In this document: positions 17,303 to 27,100 of the stretch, in pieces
How positions within the stretch are numbered: the stretch's first letter is position 1
Layout of the letters: each line of letters starts with the position of its first letter
Assembly (NCBI GenBank): GCA_030536615.1
Contig: JAUNPQ010000012.1
Span: forward strand, 2,035-39,601
Origin: Bacteroidales bacterium
GTDB lineage: Bacteria > Bacteroidota > Bacteroidia > Bacteroidales > Muribaculaceae
Length of the DNA stretch: 37,567 bases
Direction: 5' to 3'
Translations under genes and position numbers: made by a program
Notes under the pieces: model-generated
Seen by the model: the letters and a program-made list of their open reading frames with translations, nothing else
Databases searched by the model: none
What the model was told of the DNA's origin: nothing

Positions 17303-18241
17303 ATGAAAATATTGATTGTCGGAAATTATAATAAAGGAAAGTTCAATGCGTTTGTCATTGAACAGGCTGAGGAACTGGCTCGCATGGGCGTTTCCGTTGA
17401 ATATTTTGGGATCAAAGGGAAAGGCATGAAAGGTTACCTGAAAAACAGGAAAGCCCTGATTGAAAAGATTGATGAATGCAATCCGGATCTGATACATGCC
17501 CATTACGGACTGTCCGGTCTGTTGGCCACATTGCAGCGGAAAAAGCCTGTTGTCATAACATTCCACAACGGCGAGACCTTGTCAACTCTCCCCAACATAC
17601 TTTCATCAATCGCGGCAAAGAGAAGCCGCTATGTGATTTATGTGGCTGAACATATCCGTAAACTCAGCTATCTCAAGGCAAAGAATTATTCCATAATTCC
17701 GTGTGGAGTCAACATAGAGGATCTGGAAATAACACCTTTTGACGAAGCCCGAAAAGAATTGGGCTTTGATGACAAAAAGAAATATATTCTCTTCGGAGGT
17801 GCTTTCAGCAATCTGCGCAAGAATTATCCATTGCTGAAACAGGCAGTGGAACTTCTGAAAGACCGTTATGACATTGAATGCATTGAGATGCGCGGAATGG
17901 ACCGGAGTCAGATAACAAAACTCATGTGTGCAGTTGACTGCTTCGCGTTGCCTACAAAAAGCGAAGGATCTCCTCAGGCACTGAAAGAGGCAATGGGATG
18001 CAATTGTCCTATTGTGGCAACTGATGTTGCCGACATAAAAACGTTATTAGGCAATGTCCCCGGTCATTATATATGCACCTTTGAACCGGAGAATGTAGCC
18101 GATAGGCTTGTACAGGCCTTTGAATACGGCAAGCGCACCGAAGGCCGCAAACGCATTCTGGAACTCGGGCTGACAAATGACAGGATCGCAGAGCGCATAT
18201 TGAAGATATATGAATCCATTCTGAACAACAGCAGGAAATGA
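17303..18241 (+). CDS. Glycosyltransferase family 4
   Basis: A 312-residue GT4-like enzyme, a little shorter than most of the family. MKILIVGNYNKGKFNAFV begins the acceptor domain and DLIHAHYGLSGL is the HAHyG motif often seen after the second strand. The donor domain has YILFGGAFSNLRKNYPLL and a complete Ex7E motif in KSEGSPQALKEAMGCNCPIVA. ATG 17303 is preferred; an earlier in-frame start at 17240 overlaps the GT2 gene and adds a poorly structured leader. The next gene begins 70 nt later, the second-longest gap within the operon, with no promoter visible in it. The donor sugar is unknown. Confidence 0.86.
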   Translation: MKILIVGNYNKGKFNAFVIEQAEELARMGVSVEYFGIKGKGMKGYLKNRKALIEKIDECNPDLIHAHYGLSGLLATLQRKKPVVITFHNGETLSTLPNILSSIAAKRSRYVIYVAEHIRKLSYLKAKNYSIIPCGVNIEDLEITPFDEARKELGFDDKKKYILFGGAFSNLRKNYPLLKQAVELLKDRYDIECIEMRGMDRSQITKLMCAVDCFALPTKSEGSPQALKEAMGCNCPIVATDVADIKTLLGNVPGHYICTFEPENVADRLVQAFEYGKRTEGRKRILELGLTNDRIAERILKIYESILNNSRK

Positions 18242-18311
18242 GATTGGCATAACCACGGAATTTCAAGAACAAAGTATATATCAATCCATACAACATACAG
18301 GTCTAATTCAT

Positions 18312-19403
18312 ATGAAGAAAGTATTGATCACATTGGGACATCCGGCACATTTTTATATCTATAAGAATGTGATTCCGCGACTGAAAGCTGACGGATATAG
18401 TGTAGAGATATTGATAAAAAAGAAAGATGTGTTGGAGGATTTGCTGAAAAATGCGCAGATCCCTTATCACAATATACTGAAAGAAGGACGTAAAGATTCA
18501 AAATTCGCCATGGCATGGGCAATGCTGAAAAGGACCTGGCGTATCGGCAAATTCTGCATGAAATATAAACCCGACATCATCACCGGAACAAGTGTCGAGA
18601 ACTCATATATCGGAAAACTGTTCCGCCGTCCGGTGATCAATGTAAATGAAGATGATGCGGCTGTGGTGCCTCTGTATGCCAAATTAGGCTATCCCTGGGC
18701 TACGGAGATACTGACACCTGTTGTCTGTGACAACGGCAAATGGAACGACAAGTCAACCAAATACGAAGGCTATCATGAACTTGCATATCTCCATCCAGAT
18801 AATTTTACGCCTGATAAAAAAATAGTAGAAAAATATTTTTCAGCCGATGAACCGTATTTTATAATCCGGTTCGCAAAACTGACTGCCCATCATGATAAAG
18901 GCGTGAAAGGTATCAATGCCGGGATTGCGACCCGCATCATAGAAATTCTCAAGCCGCATGGACGCGTGTTCATCACTTCCGAGCGTGCTCTTGAACCTTC
19001 TCTTGAGCAGTACCGGATAGCGATAAATCCATTGGACATGCACCATATAATGGCCTTTGCATCAATATATATAGGTGACAGCCAGACAATGGCGGCTGAA
19101 GCCGGAGTGCTGGGCGTTCCGTTTGTACGCTTCAATGACTTTGTGGGGCGCATCAGTTATCTTGCGGAACTTGAAGACAAGTATCAGCTTGGATATGGCG
19201 TACCCACCAACGAGGAGAACAAACTATATGAAGTGATTGAGAAACTCATGTCAATGGAAAACAGAAAAGAAGTTTTCAATGAGCGCAGAAACCTCATGCT
19301 CAAAGATAAGATTGATGTCGCTGAATTCCTTACGTGGTATATTGAGAACTATCCCGAGAGTAAAACTACAGAATATAAAGCTTCCGGAACAATAAAAAAT
19401 TGA
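18312..19403 (+). CDS. DUF354-family GT-B-like protein
   Basis: A 363-residue protein of the DUF354 family. It begins MKKVLITLGHPAHFYIYKN. Other visible marks are DIITGTSVENSYIGKLFRRP, FIIRFAKLTAHHDKG and the donor-side YIGDSQTMAAEAGVLGVP, which parallels the GDSQTMxxEA segment of this family. DUF354 proteins have a GT-B fold related to WecB/MurG and often sit next to WecB-like epimerases, as here (wecB begins 8 nt after its stop). A glycosyltransferase role, possibly for ManNAc or ManNAcA, is reasonable inference but not shown. There is no signal peptide or membrane segment. Confidence 0.82.
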   Translation: MKKVLITLGHPAHFYIYKNVIPRLKADGYSVEILIKKKDVLEDLLKNAQIPYHNILKEGRKDSKFAMAWAMLKRTWRIGKFCMKYKPDIITGTSVENSYIGKLFRRPVINVNEDDAAVVPLYAKLGYPWATEILTPVVCDNGKWNDKSTKYEGYHELAYLHPDNFTPDKKIVEKYFSADEPYFIIRFAKLTAHHDKGVKGINAGIATRIIEILKPHGRVFITSERALEPSLEQYRIAINPLDMHHIMAFASIYIGDSQTMAAEAGVLGVPFVRFNDFVGRISYLAELEDKYQLGYGVPTNEENKLYEVIEKLMSMENRKEVFNERRNLMLKDKIDVAEFLTWYIENYPESKTTEYKASGTIKN

Positions 19404-19411
19404 TCAGAAAA

Positions 19412-20563
19412 ATGAAAAAGATAATGTTGGTGTTTGGAACGAGGCCGGAAGCCATCAAAATGGCACCTCTGGTGAAAGAGTTCCAGAAACATCCTGAGGA
19501 TTTCCAGACAGTGGTCTGTGTGACCGGACAGCATCGTCAGATGCTGGATCAGGTACTGGATATATTCGAGATAAAACCGGATTATGATCTTGACATCATG
19601 AAGTCCGGTCAGGATCTTTATGACATCACATCGCGTGTGCTTCTGGGAATGAGAGACGTGTTGCGGGAATGTCACCCGGATGTTGTTCTTGTTCACGGGG
19701 ATACAACGACATCAACAGCCGCCGCGCTTGCAGCATTCTATCAGCAGATCCCTGTGGGGCATGTTGAAGCGGGCCTGCGCACTTATAACATATACAGTCC
19801 GTGGCCCGAGGAGATGAATCGTCAGCTCACAGGCAGGATAACGACATATCATTTTGCACCGACCCCTCTAAGCAAAGGAAATCTTTTGGCCGAGGGAATA
19901 GCAGAATCAAAGATTTTGGTTACAGGCAATACGGTGATTGACGCCCTCTATATGGTTGTCGATAAAATCAAGCAGTCCGCGGAGCTCGATGCAAGCCTCA
20001 GACATCTTATTTCTGAGGGCGGTTATGATGTTGACAGGCTTAAGGACGGCAGAAAACTTGTGCTGATCACCGGTCACAGGCGTGAGAATTTTGGCGATGG
20101 GTTTATGTCCATCTGTCGTGCCATCAAGACATTGGCTGAGAAATATCCGGATGTCGACTTTGTATACCCCATGCATCTCAATCCGAATGTGCGCAATCCT
20201 ATCCATGAGGTCTTTGGCGATATAACCGGCACAGACTCCAATATGTTCTTTATTGAGCCGCTTGAGTATATGTCATTCGTATATCTTATGGAAAAATCCG
20301 ATATAGTTCTTACAGACAGCGGAGGCATTCAGGAAGAGGCTCCCGGGTTGGGAAAACCTGTCCTTGTGATGCGTGACACCACAGAGCGGCCCGAAGCGCT
20401 TGAAGCTGGAACGGTTAAACTTGTGGGAACAGATTGTGAGAGAATAGTCAATGAGGTCTCAAGACTGATTGATGATGACACCCACTACAAGGAAATGTCA
20501 CAGGCCGTCAATCCGTATGGAGACGGAAAGGCCTGTGGCAGAATAGTTGAGAGTTTAAGATAA
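19412..20563 (+). CDS. wecB: UDP-GlcNAc 2-epimerase (non-hydrolysing)
   Basis: A 383-residue non-hydrolysing epimerase that interconverts UDP-GlcNAc and UDP-ManNAc. Visible family marks are LVFGTRPEAIKMAPL at the N-terminus, VVLVHGDTTTSTAAALAAFY, VGHVEAGLRT, the PEEMNRQLT segment, ITGHRRENFGDGF with its conserved His/Arg/Glu, and LTDSGGIQEEAPGLGKPVL. ATG 19412 is preferred to TTG 19400, which overlaps the preceding stop. The UDP-ManNAc dehydrogenase gene follows 27 nt later, so the pair makes UDP-ManNAcA. A second epimerase of the same superfamily at 23011 is distant in sequence and assigned to another step. Confidence 0.95.
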   Translation: MKKIMLVFGTRPEAIKMAPLVKEFQKHPEDFQTVVCVTGQHRQMLDQVLDIFEIKPDYDLDIMKSGQDLYDITSRVLLGMRDVLRECHPDVVLVHGDTTTSTAAALAAFYQQIPVGHVEAGLRTYNIYSPWPEEMNRQLTGRITTYHFAPTPLSKGNLLAEGIAESKILVTGNTVIDALYMVVDKIKQSAELDASLRHLISEGGYDVDRLKDGRKLVLITGHRRENFGDGFMSICRAIKTLAEKYPDVDFVYPMHLNPNVRNPIHEVFGDITGTDSNMFFIEPLEYMSFVYLMEKSDIVLTDSGGIQEEAPGLGKPVLVMRDTTERPEALEAGTVKLVGTDCERIVNEVSRLIDDDTHYKEMSQAVNPYGDGKACGRIVESLR

Positions 20564-20590
20564 TATAAAAACCGCAATAATATAATAGAT

Positions 20591-21799
20591 ATGAAAGCAT
20601 GTTTTATGGGTCTTGGCTACATTGGCCTGCCTACAGCGATTATTGCCGCAAAAGAAGGTGGCATAGAAATAGTTGGAGTAGATATCAATCCGTCAGTGGT
20701 TGAACAGACCAATGCCGGACATCTGCACATAATAGAACCCGGTGTGGAGGCAATGCTTCAGGAAGTGGTGAGCAACGGCAAACTCCATGCATCTGTAAAG
20801 CCCGAGGTCAGCGATGCCTATTTTATGGTTGTCCCTACGCCTTTCAAAGGTAATCATGAACCTGATGTCAGCTATGTGGAGGCTGCGACACGCGCGGTTA
20901 TTCCTTTGCTCAAAGAAGGGGATCTCTATGTCATAGAATCCACATCGCCGGTCGGAACAACAGAGATGATGGCTGAAATAATCTTTTCGGAACGTCCTGA
21001 ACTGAAAGGGAAAATTTACATTGCTTATTGCCCCGAGCGCGTTCTGCCCGGAAATGTCATATATGAACTGGTAAATAATGATCGCGTTATCGGTGGCCTT
21101 GATGAGGCATCGACAAAAAAGGCTCAGGAATTCTACAGCCGGTTTGTGAAAGGTACACTCCATTCAACAAACGCCCGTACGGCCGAGATGTGCAAACTCA
21201 CGGAGAATTCAAGCCGTGACGTGCAGATTGCTTTCGCCAATGAGTTGAGTCTGATATGTGATAAAGCCGGGATAAATGTCTGGGAATTGATAAATCTGGC
21301 AAACAAGCATCCGCGTGTAAACATCCTGCAGCCCGGATGCGGTGTGGGCGGTCATTGTATAGCGGTTGACCCGTACTTCATCACTGCTGATTTTCCGGCT
21401 GAGTCCAAAATCATTGCCACTGCGCGCGAGATAAACAATTACAAAGCTTTCTGGTGCGCCGAGAAGGTCAAGAACGCCATGCTTGAGTTTGAACTCAAAA
21501 ATAACCGCAAACCGGTTGTTGCCATGATGGGCCTTGCGTTCAAACCCAATATTGATGACCTGCGCGAGTCACCGGCCAAGAATATTGTTGCAAAAGTGAT
21601 GCAGGGCGCCAATAATGCTGATATCCTTGTTGTTGAGCCGTGTGTCAAGGAGCACAAAGTGTTCAAGCTCACAGACTATAAGGCGGCCTACGAGAAGGCT
21701 GACATCGTGGTTATGCTTACCGCTCATGACCAGTTCAAGACACTTCCGTATGACAATAACAAGGTGATTCTGGATTTCTGTGGTATTTACAAAAAGTAA
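20591..21799 (+). CDS. wecC: UDP-ManNAc 6-dehydrogenase, WecC-like
   Basis: A 402-residue UDP-sugar dehydrogenase. The Rossmann loop is MGLGYIGLPTAIIAAKEG, followed by VVPTPFK and STSPVGTTE. The catalytic cysteine is Cys256 in GCGVGGHCIAVDPYF. The C-terminal domain has MGLAFKPNIDDLRESPA. The GCGVGGHCIAVDP form and the 402-residue length fit WecC better than WbpA/TviB. It would convert the UDP-ManNAc made by the adjacent WecB to UDP-ManNAcA with two NAD+. After the stop there is an 81-nt gap with a strong hairpin before the FRG gene. Confidence 0.92.
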   Translation: MKACFMGLGYIGLPTAIIAAKEGGIEIVGVDINPSVVEQTNAGHLHIIEPGVEAMLQEVVSNGKLHASVKPEVSDAYFMVVPTPFKGNHEPDVSYVEAATRAVIPLLKEGDLYVIESTSPVGTTEMMAEIIFSERPELKGKIYIAYCPERVLPGNVIYELVNNDRVIGGLDEASTKKAQEFYSRFVKGTLHSTNARTAEMCKLTENSSRDVQIAFANELSLICDKAGINVWELINLANKHPRVNILQPGCGVGGHCIAVDPYFITADFPAESKIIATAREINNYKAFWCAEKVKNAMLEFELKNNRKPVVAMMGLAFKPNIDDLRESPAKNIVAKVMQGANNADILVVEPCVKEHKVFKLTDYKAAYEKADIVVMLTAHDQFKTLPYDNNKVILDFCGIYKK

Positions 21800-21836
21800 A
21801 TTCATACAGAGTATAAGTCACTGCATGTGAGTCCTA

Positions 21837-21866
21837 TTTGAACTGCCCTATAACGGGCAGTTCAAA
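21837..21866 (+). terminator. Perfect 12-bp hairpin between wecC and the FRG-domain gene
   Basis: TTTGAACTGCCC (21837-21848) pairs perfectly with GGGCAGTTCAAA (21855-21866) around TATAAC. There is no proper T-tract on the plus strand (ATAATTGT follows), so it may be a leaky terminator, an attenuator or an mRNA-processing/stability element. Its exact role is unknown. Confidence 0.45.
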
Positions 21867-21880
21867 ATAATTGTGAATGC

Positions 21881-23014
21881 ATGAGAGATCTGAGACCACC
21901 GTTCGTTTCATCAACGATAGCTACACATCTTGACGGCTTCGGTGTTGAGAAAGTGAAGAGCTTCAGGGACATTGCCGGTAATCCGCCGTTGCGGCTCAAC
22001 GGATTTGAGCATCTGCGCACGGAGATTGCCCGGCTGTCTGTGGCAAATCCCAACTCAATATTGTTTTACCGTGGACAGAATAAGGATTATTTGCGTGACA
22101 GGGTGTCTACAATCATGCCGTCAATTTACCGTAACGGCGCAGAACTTATTGATGACCGTAATCTGAAATTACGGTGGCGTGATCTGAAAATCAAGTCGCG
22201 GCTGTTATGCGAAGAGGTTGAAAAAAGAAAGATTGAAAATTATTCCATAATCAAATCAAGGAAACTTATCCAGTGGAGCATTCTCCAGCATTATGAGGCC
22301 GCAATGACGCCCTTGACTGATGTGACACAATCAATCCGTGTAGCCGCATCGTTCGCCACATTGAACAATGACTCAGACAGTGCCGTGATCTATGTGTTCG
22401 CGTTACCGTATTATCACAACCGCATATCACGTAATTCCGAGGAGGTCCTTACCAATATCCGCTTGTTGAGCCTATGTCCGTCAGAAGCCAAAAGACCGTA
22501 TTATCAGGAAGGGTTTCTGATAGGAGAGGAGGATATTGAGTTCGGTGGAAAAGTTCTGGAGTCGTATGATCTCAGACGTCGGATGATTGCCAAGTTTGAG
22601 ATCCCGAATACCCCTGAGATGTGGGGCGCTGATGAAACTCCGCTGACATATGAGAGGCTTTATCCTGAGGGAGATGTATTCACTGACATATGTCGGACCA
22701 TAAAAGATCAGGCTGCCGAGGAGTTGAGATTGTCAGACGTACCTTATACCGAGGAGGAGATATTTGAGGCAATGATATGGTGGAGAAAGATTGAAAATCT
22801 GCTGACAGAAAAGGTGGGACATGATGGCAGGACGCCGCTGTCAGAGATACTCAAGGCACTTGATAATCCACGGTTGTCACGGCGCATCGGACTGGCACAT
22901 AGATCAATCATGGCATTGATGCATCCCCGGCTCGCGGCACCGGCCCATTCCCAGGCATATCTTCTGGATATGCGTGGCACATACCAACAGCTAAAACAAA
23001 ATTTGAACAGATGA
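21881..23014 (+). CDS. FRG-domain protein
   Basis: A 377-residue soluble protein whose first 200 residues match the FRG domain (PF08867, named for its Phe-Arg-Gly motif). ILFYRGQNKDYL carries the YRG-type motif, IMPSIYRN follows, and ILQHYEAAMTPLTDVTQS then VAASFATLN corresponds to the usual QHYGxPTxLLDWT...AxxFA block. The remaining part (about residues 200-377) is mostly helical with no domain I recognise. FRG domains occur in many bacterial proteins, including some linked to phage defence; their biochemical activity is unsettled in my knowledge. It is not a known part of polysaccharide synthesis, yet its stop overlaps the wbpI start by 4 nt (ATGATAA), so it is translated with the pathway. 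Its base composition does not stand out from its neighbours. Confidence 0.72.
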   Translation: MRDLRPPFVSSTIATHLDGFGVEKVKSFRDIAGNPPLRLNGFEHLRTEIARLSVANPNSILFYRGQNKDYLRDRVSTIMPSIYRNGAELIDDRNLKLRWRDLKIKSRLLCEEVEKRKIENYSIIKSRKLIQWSILQHYEAAMTPLTDVTQSIRVAASFATLNNDSDSAVIYVFALPYYHNRISRNSEEVLTNIRLLSLCPSEAKRPYYQEGFLIGEEDIEFGGKVLESYDLRRRMIAKFEIPNTPEMWGADETPLTYERLYPEGDVFTDICRTIKDQAAEELRLSDVPYTEEEIFEAMIWWRKIENLLTEKVGHDGRTPLSEILKALDNPRLSRRIGLAHRSIMALMHPRLAAPAHSQAYLLDMRGTYQQLKQNLNR

Positions 23015-24153
23015 TAAAACTACTGACGGTGATCGGCGCCAGGCCACAGATCATAAAAGCCGCCGCCATTTCAAGGGAGATTGCCCTGAATTTTTCAGAT
23101 GAGGTCCGGGAAAAAATCCTGCATACAGGGCAACATTATGACAATAATATGTCGGCCGTGTTTTTCAGTGAGCTTGGGATTCCTGCTCCTGATTATAATC
23201 TCGGCGTAGGCTCGGGCTCACACGGGGTGCAGACTGCAAAAATGATTGAAGGCATTGAGAAAGTTTTTCAAGATGAGCATTTTGACGGGATTGTACTCTA
23301 TGGCGATACCAACTCTACGCTTGCCGGCGCTGTGGCGGCATCCAAACTCCATGTACCGATTTTCCATATTGAGGCCGGTCTGCGTTCATTCAACATGGCC
23401 ATGCCTGAGGAAGTAAACCGGATTGTCTGCGACCAACTGTCATCAATATTGTTCGCCCCCACACAGACGGCTTGCCAAAATCTGAAAGCTGAGGGTTTCG
23501 ATGCCTCCAAGGCCACGTTTGCCGACGGTTCCAAAAGAAAAGTTGTTAACAGCGGAGATGTGATGTATGACAACAGTCTGTATTTCTCGCAGATTTCAGC
23601 GCAGCATACGTCAATAATCGCAGACCTTGACCTGATCCCGGGCAATTTCATACTGTCAACCATTCATCGCAACAACAATACTGATGAACCGGAACGTCTG
23701 GAGGCCATTGTACGCGCACTCCTTGATATTGCTGAGGAGGCACAGAAGACGGTCGTGCTCCCGTTGCATCCCCGCACATCGAAGCTGTTGCCGCAGAATC
23801 TCAGCAGTGAGACATACCACAGGCTCATGCACAGCCCGTGGATAAAGGTCATACCACCGGTGTCATTTTTCGAGATAATAGAACTTGAAAAAAATGCCAT
23901 GTTGGTCATGACTGATAGTGGCGGTGTGCAGAAAGAGGCCTTTTTCTTTGCCAAACCATGTGTCATACTGCGCCCGGAAACAGAATGGGTTGAAATTGTT
24001 GAGAACAATGCCGGTGTGATTGCCGATGCTGATTATGACAGAATCAGGGCAGCCTATAATGAACTGTCCTCACGAAAAGTGACATTCCCGCCGTTGTTCG
24101 GTGACGGACATGCAGCCCGTAAGATCCTTGAAAACATCATAGGCTATAAATAA
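23011..24153 (+). CDS. wbpI: WbpI-like UDP-GlcNAc(3NAc)A 2-epimerase
   Basis: A 380-residue non-hydrolysing epimerase of the WecB superfamily, closest in pattern to WbpI. The N-terminus LTVIGARPQIIKAAAISREI replaces the GTRPE form of WecB. It also has LHTGQHYDNNMSAVFF, LGVGSGSHGVQTAKMIEGIE, FHIEAGLRSF and PEEVNRIVCDQLS. STIHRNNNTD stands at the GHRREN position and MTDSGGVQKEAFFF near the C-terminus. WbpI converts UDP-GlcNAc(3NAc)A to UDP-ManNAc(3NAc)A, the last step after WbpA, B, E and D, all encoded in this operon. A MnaA/WecB activity on UDP-GlcNAc is less likely because a canonical WecB is present at 19412. It overlaps the FRG gene by 4 nt and the oxidoreductase by 1 nt. Confidence 0.88.
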   Translation: MIKLLTVIGARPQIIKAAAISREIALNFSDEVREKILHTGQHYDNNMSAVFFSELGIPAPDYNLGVGSGSHGVQTAKMIEGIEKVFQDEHFDGIVLYGDTNSTLAGAVAASKLHVPIFHIEAGLRSFNMAMPEEVNRIVCDQLSSILFAPTQTACQNLKAEGFDASKATFADGSKRKVVNSGDVMYDNSLYFSQISAQHTSIIADLDLIPGNFILSTIHRNNNTDEPERLEAIVRALLDIAEEAQKTVVLPLHPRTSKLLPQNLSSETYHRLMHSPWIKVIPPVSFFEIIELEKNAMLVMTDSGGVQKEAFFFAKPCVILRPETEWVEIVENNAGVIADADYDRIRAAYNELSSRKVTFPPLFGDGHAARKILENIIGYK

Positions 24154-27100
24154 TGACGGAGATACTTACCGACACACTTCATAAGATAGCATACAGCACA
24201 GACGCAAGCATATACCGCGAAGTGCCGTATGGCGTGGCATATCCCCGCAATGGCGAGGATATTGTCGCTCTTCTGGATGCTGCCCGTCAGAAGGGCACGC
24301 ATCTGATTGGGCGCTGCGGCGGCACCTCGATAGCCGGTCAGGTTGTAGGGAGCGGCATAGTGGTTGATTTCAGCAGGCATATGAACCGCATCATTGAGAT
24401 TGATGCCGAAAGTCAGACTGCCACGGTTGAGCCGGGTGTGGTACGCGACGAGTTGAATATGGCATTGAAGCCTTACGGGCTGTTCTTCAGTCCGGAAACC
24501 TCAACAAGCAACCGTTGCTGCATTGGCGGAATGTTCGGCAATAACTCATGTGGCGCGCATTCACTTGTCTACGGCAGCACACGTCACCATGTTGTGGAGG
24601 CCAAAGGCATTCTGGCCGATGGCACAGCGGAACATTTCAGAACCTATACGGTCGCGGAACTGGAAAACCGCTTTGGAAAGGAGTTCTGGCAGAAAGCCGA
24701 AGCCGGCTCTTTGGCAGAAAGGATCTACGGCCTTCTGATAAGATTTGCACTCAATGATGATGTCACATCAGTGATAGACAGCAGTTTCCCTGACAAGACA
24801 TTGCGCCGGCGCAGCTGCGGTTATGCCATTGATGAAGTTATAGAACCGTTGCGTGACACCACAGTGCCGTTAGCGGACAGAACACTGAATCTTTGCCCGT
24901 TGCTGTCAGGGAGCGAGGGCACTCTGGCTCTTGTCACTCAGATAAAAGTGAGCCTTGATCCGTTGCCGCTCCCTGAATCCATGATGCTGTGTGTGCATTG
25001 TGACACATTGCAGAAGTGTTTTGCCGCCAATCTGGTTGCGTTGCGCCATTCACCGGAGGCCATAGAACTGATGGACAAGCCGGTGCTTGATCTGAGCCGT
25101 GACAATCTGGCACAGCAGCACAACCGGTTTTTCATAAACGGTGATCCGGCCGGAATACTTTGCGTGGAACTGCGTGCCGCAACCGCCGAGGAGCTTAAGG
25201 CGAAAGCGTCAGCAGCCGAGAAAGATCTGATTGGGTCCGGCCTGGTCTATCATGTGACGCATGTTGCAGGCAGCGACATGAGCCGTGTGTATGGCCTCAG
25301 AAAGGCCGGACTTGGGCTGCTTAGCGGCATGAAAGGCGATGCCAAGCCCATTGGCGTCATTGAGGATACGGCTGTCGCGCCAGAACGTCTCGGCGCTTTT
25401 ATAGCTGACCTTGACGCTATGCTTGCCGAATTGGGGCTGAGTTGCGTCTATTACGGCCATATAAGCACCGGCGAGCTGCATCTTCGCCCAATAATAAACA
25501 TCAAGGATGCCGCGGGTAAGCGCAATTTCCGTGAGGTTGCTCTGCGCACTGCCCGACTCGTGAAAAAACACAAGGGCAGCCTGAGCGGAGAGCACGGTGA
25601 CGGCCGCTTGCGCGGCGAGTTTATTCCATTGGTGTATGGTGACACAGCCTATGAGCTCATGCGGACAGTCAAGGGGACATTTGATCCGGAAGGTTTGCTC
25701 AACATAGGTAAAATCATTGATACTCCCCCCATGGATGCGTGTCTGCGTTTTGAACCGGGCCAGCAGTATGCTGTGGCCGGTGAACTGACAGGGGGCAAGA
25801 CATATTTCAACTGGCGTGCCGCTTTTGATGAATGCGACACCCCCGGGGCAAGCGGAGTGACATCGCAATGTCACGCTCTGATGTGTTCGGTTGAACAATG
25901 CAACGGAGCCGGTGACTGCCGCAAGTCAAACAGAGTGGGGGGCACACTTTGCCCGGCATTCAAGGTGAGCGGCGATGAGATGAACACAACGCGGGCCAGA
26001 GCAAATGTTATCCGCGAGATTCTTACACGTGGTTCGGCGTCCGAGGCTTTATCGGCGCAGGCCAAAGGCGGCGCGCTTACCGGCGATGAACTAAAATATA
26101 TGCTTGACTCATGTCTGGCATGCAAGGGATGCAGGAGCGAATGCCCGTCGAATGTGGACATGACAAAGTTGCGGGCAGAGTTGTTGCAGCAACGGTATGA
26201 CAAGACTGGAACGCCGCTGCGTATACGCATGGTGGCTTATATGTCTGTTTTCTCAAAACTTGGGATGATAGCTCCGTGGGCATATAATACGATGACAGGC
26301 TGGTCTGTGACCGCTGCAATGCTTAAGAAAGTGCTCGGATTTGCTTCACAGCGACGCATTCCGGGTCTGAGCCGACGTACCATGCGCGCCCTTGTGAAGC
26401 GTGAGATGCGCCGTAGTGAGGCACATACATTCAGAAACGGGAAAGTATATCTTTTTGCGGATGAGTTCACCAACTATCAAGAGGCCCGGCTGGGACTTGA
26501 TTTCGCACGGTTGCTGATGGCATTGGAATATGAGGTTGAAATTCCCCGGCATGTTGAAAGTGGCAGGGCTGCCATCTCAAAGGGCATTCTCAAATATGCG
26601 CGCAAGTGTGCCGAACGCAATGTGGAAATACTGTCGGGCATTGTTAGCAAAGAGACGCCTTTGGTGGGCATAGAGCCGTCATGCATCCTGTCGTTCCGCG
26701 ATGAATATCCTGACCTTGTGAGTGCTGATAATCGTGCCGAAGCCAAGCGCCTGGGTGCCGATTGCCTGCTCTTTGATGAATTCCTGCTGCGTGAGATTGA
26801 GGCGGGACGCATCACGGCTGAATCATTCAGCAATGCCTCCGCGCAGATCTGGCTGCATGGACACTGCCATCAGAAATCGCTTATCGGAGTGGATAAAACG
26901 GCTGAAGTTATGCGCCGTCTTCTCAACGCCAAGGTAAATGTGATTCCAAGCGGATGCTGCGGCATGGCAGGTTCTTTCGGGTATGAAAAAGCGCATTATG
27001 ATACATCAATGGCCATTGGCGAGATGGTGCTTTTCCCGGCGGTGCGCAAGGCAGCTGAGTCACACCCGGATGCCATAGTGGCGGCTCCCGGTACATCATG

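Noticed and set aside
4389-21799. Duplication of the UDP-sugar dehydrogenase and epimerase genes (wbpA/wecC and wecB/wbpI)
   Set aside because: The pairs share only family motifs (for example GPGLGGHCIPLDP against GCGVGGHCIAVDP) and differ across the rest. They fit two separate pathways rather than recent copies.
25209-25898. 229-codon open frame on the minus strand inside the oxidoreductase gene
   Set aside because: Antisense to the conserved FAD domain, with no recognisable domain or start signal.
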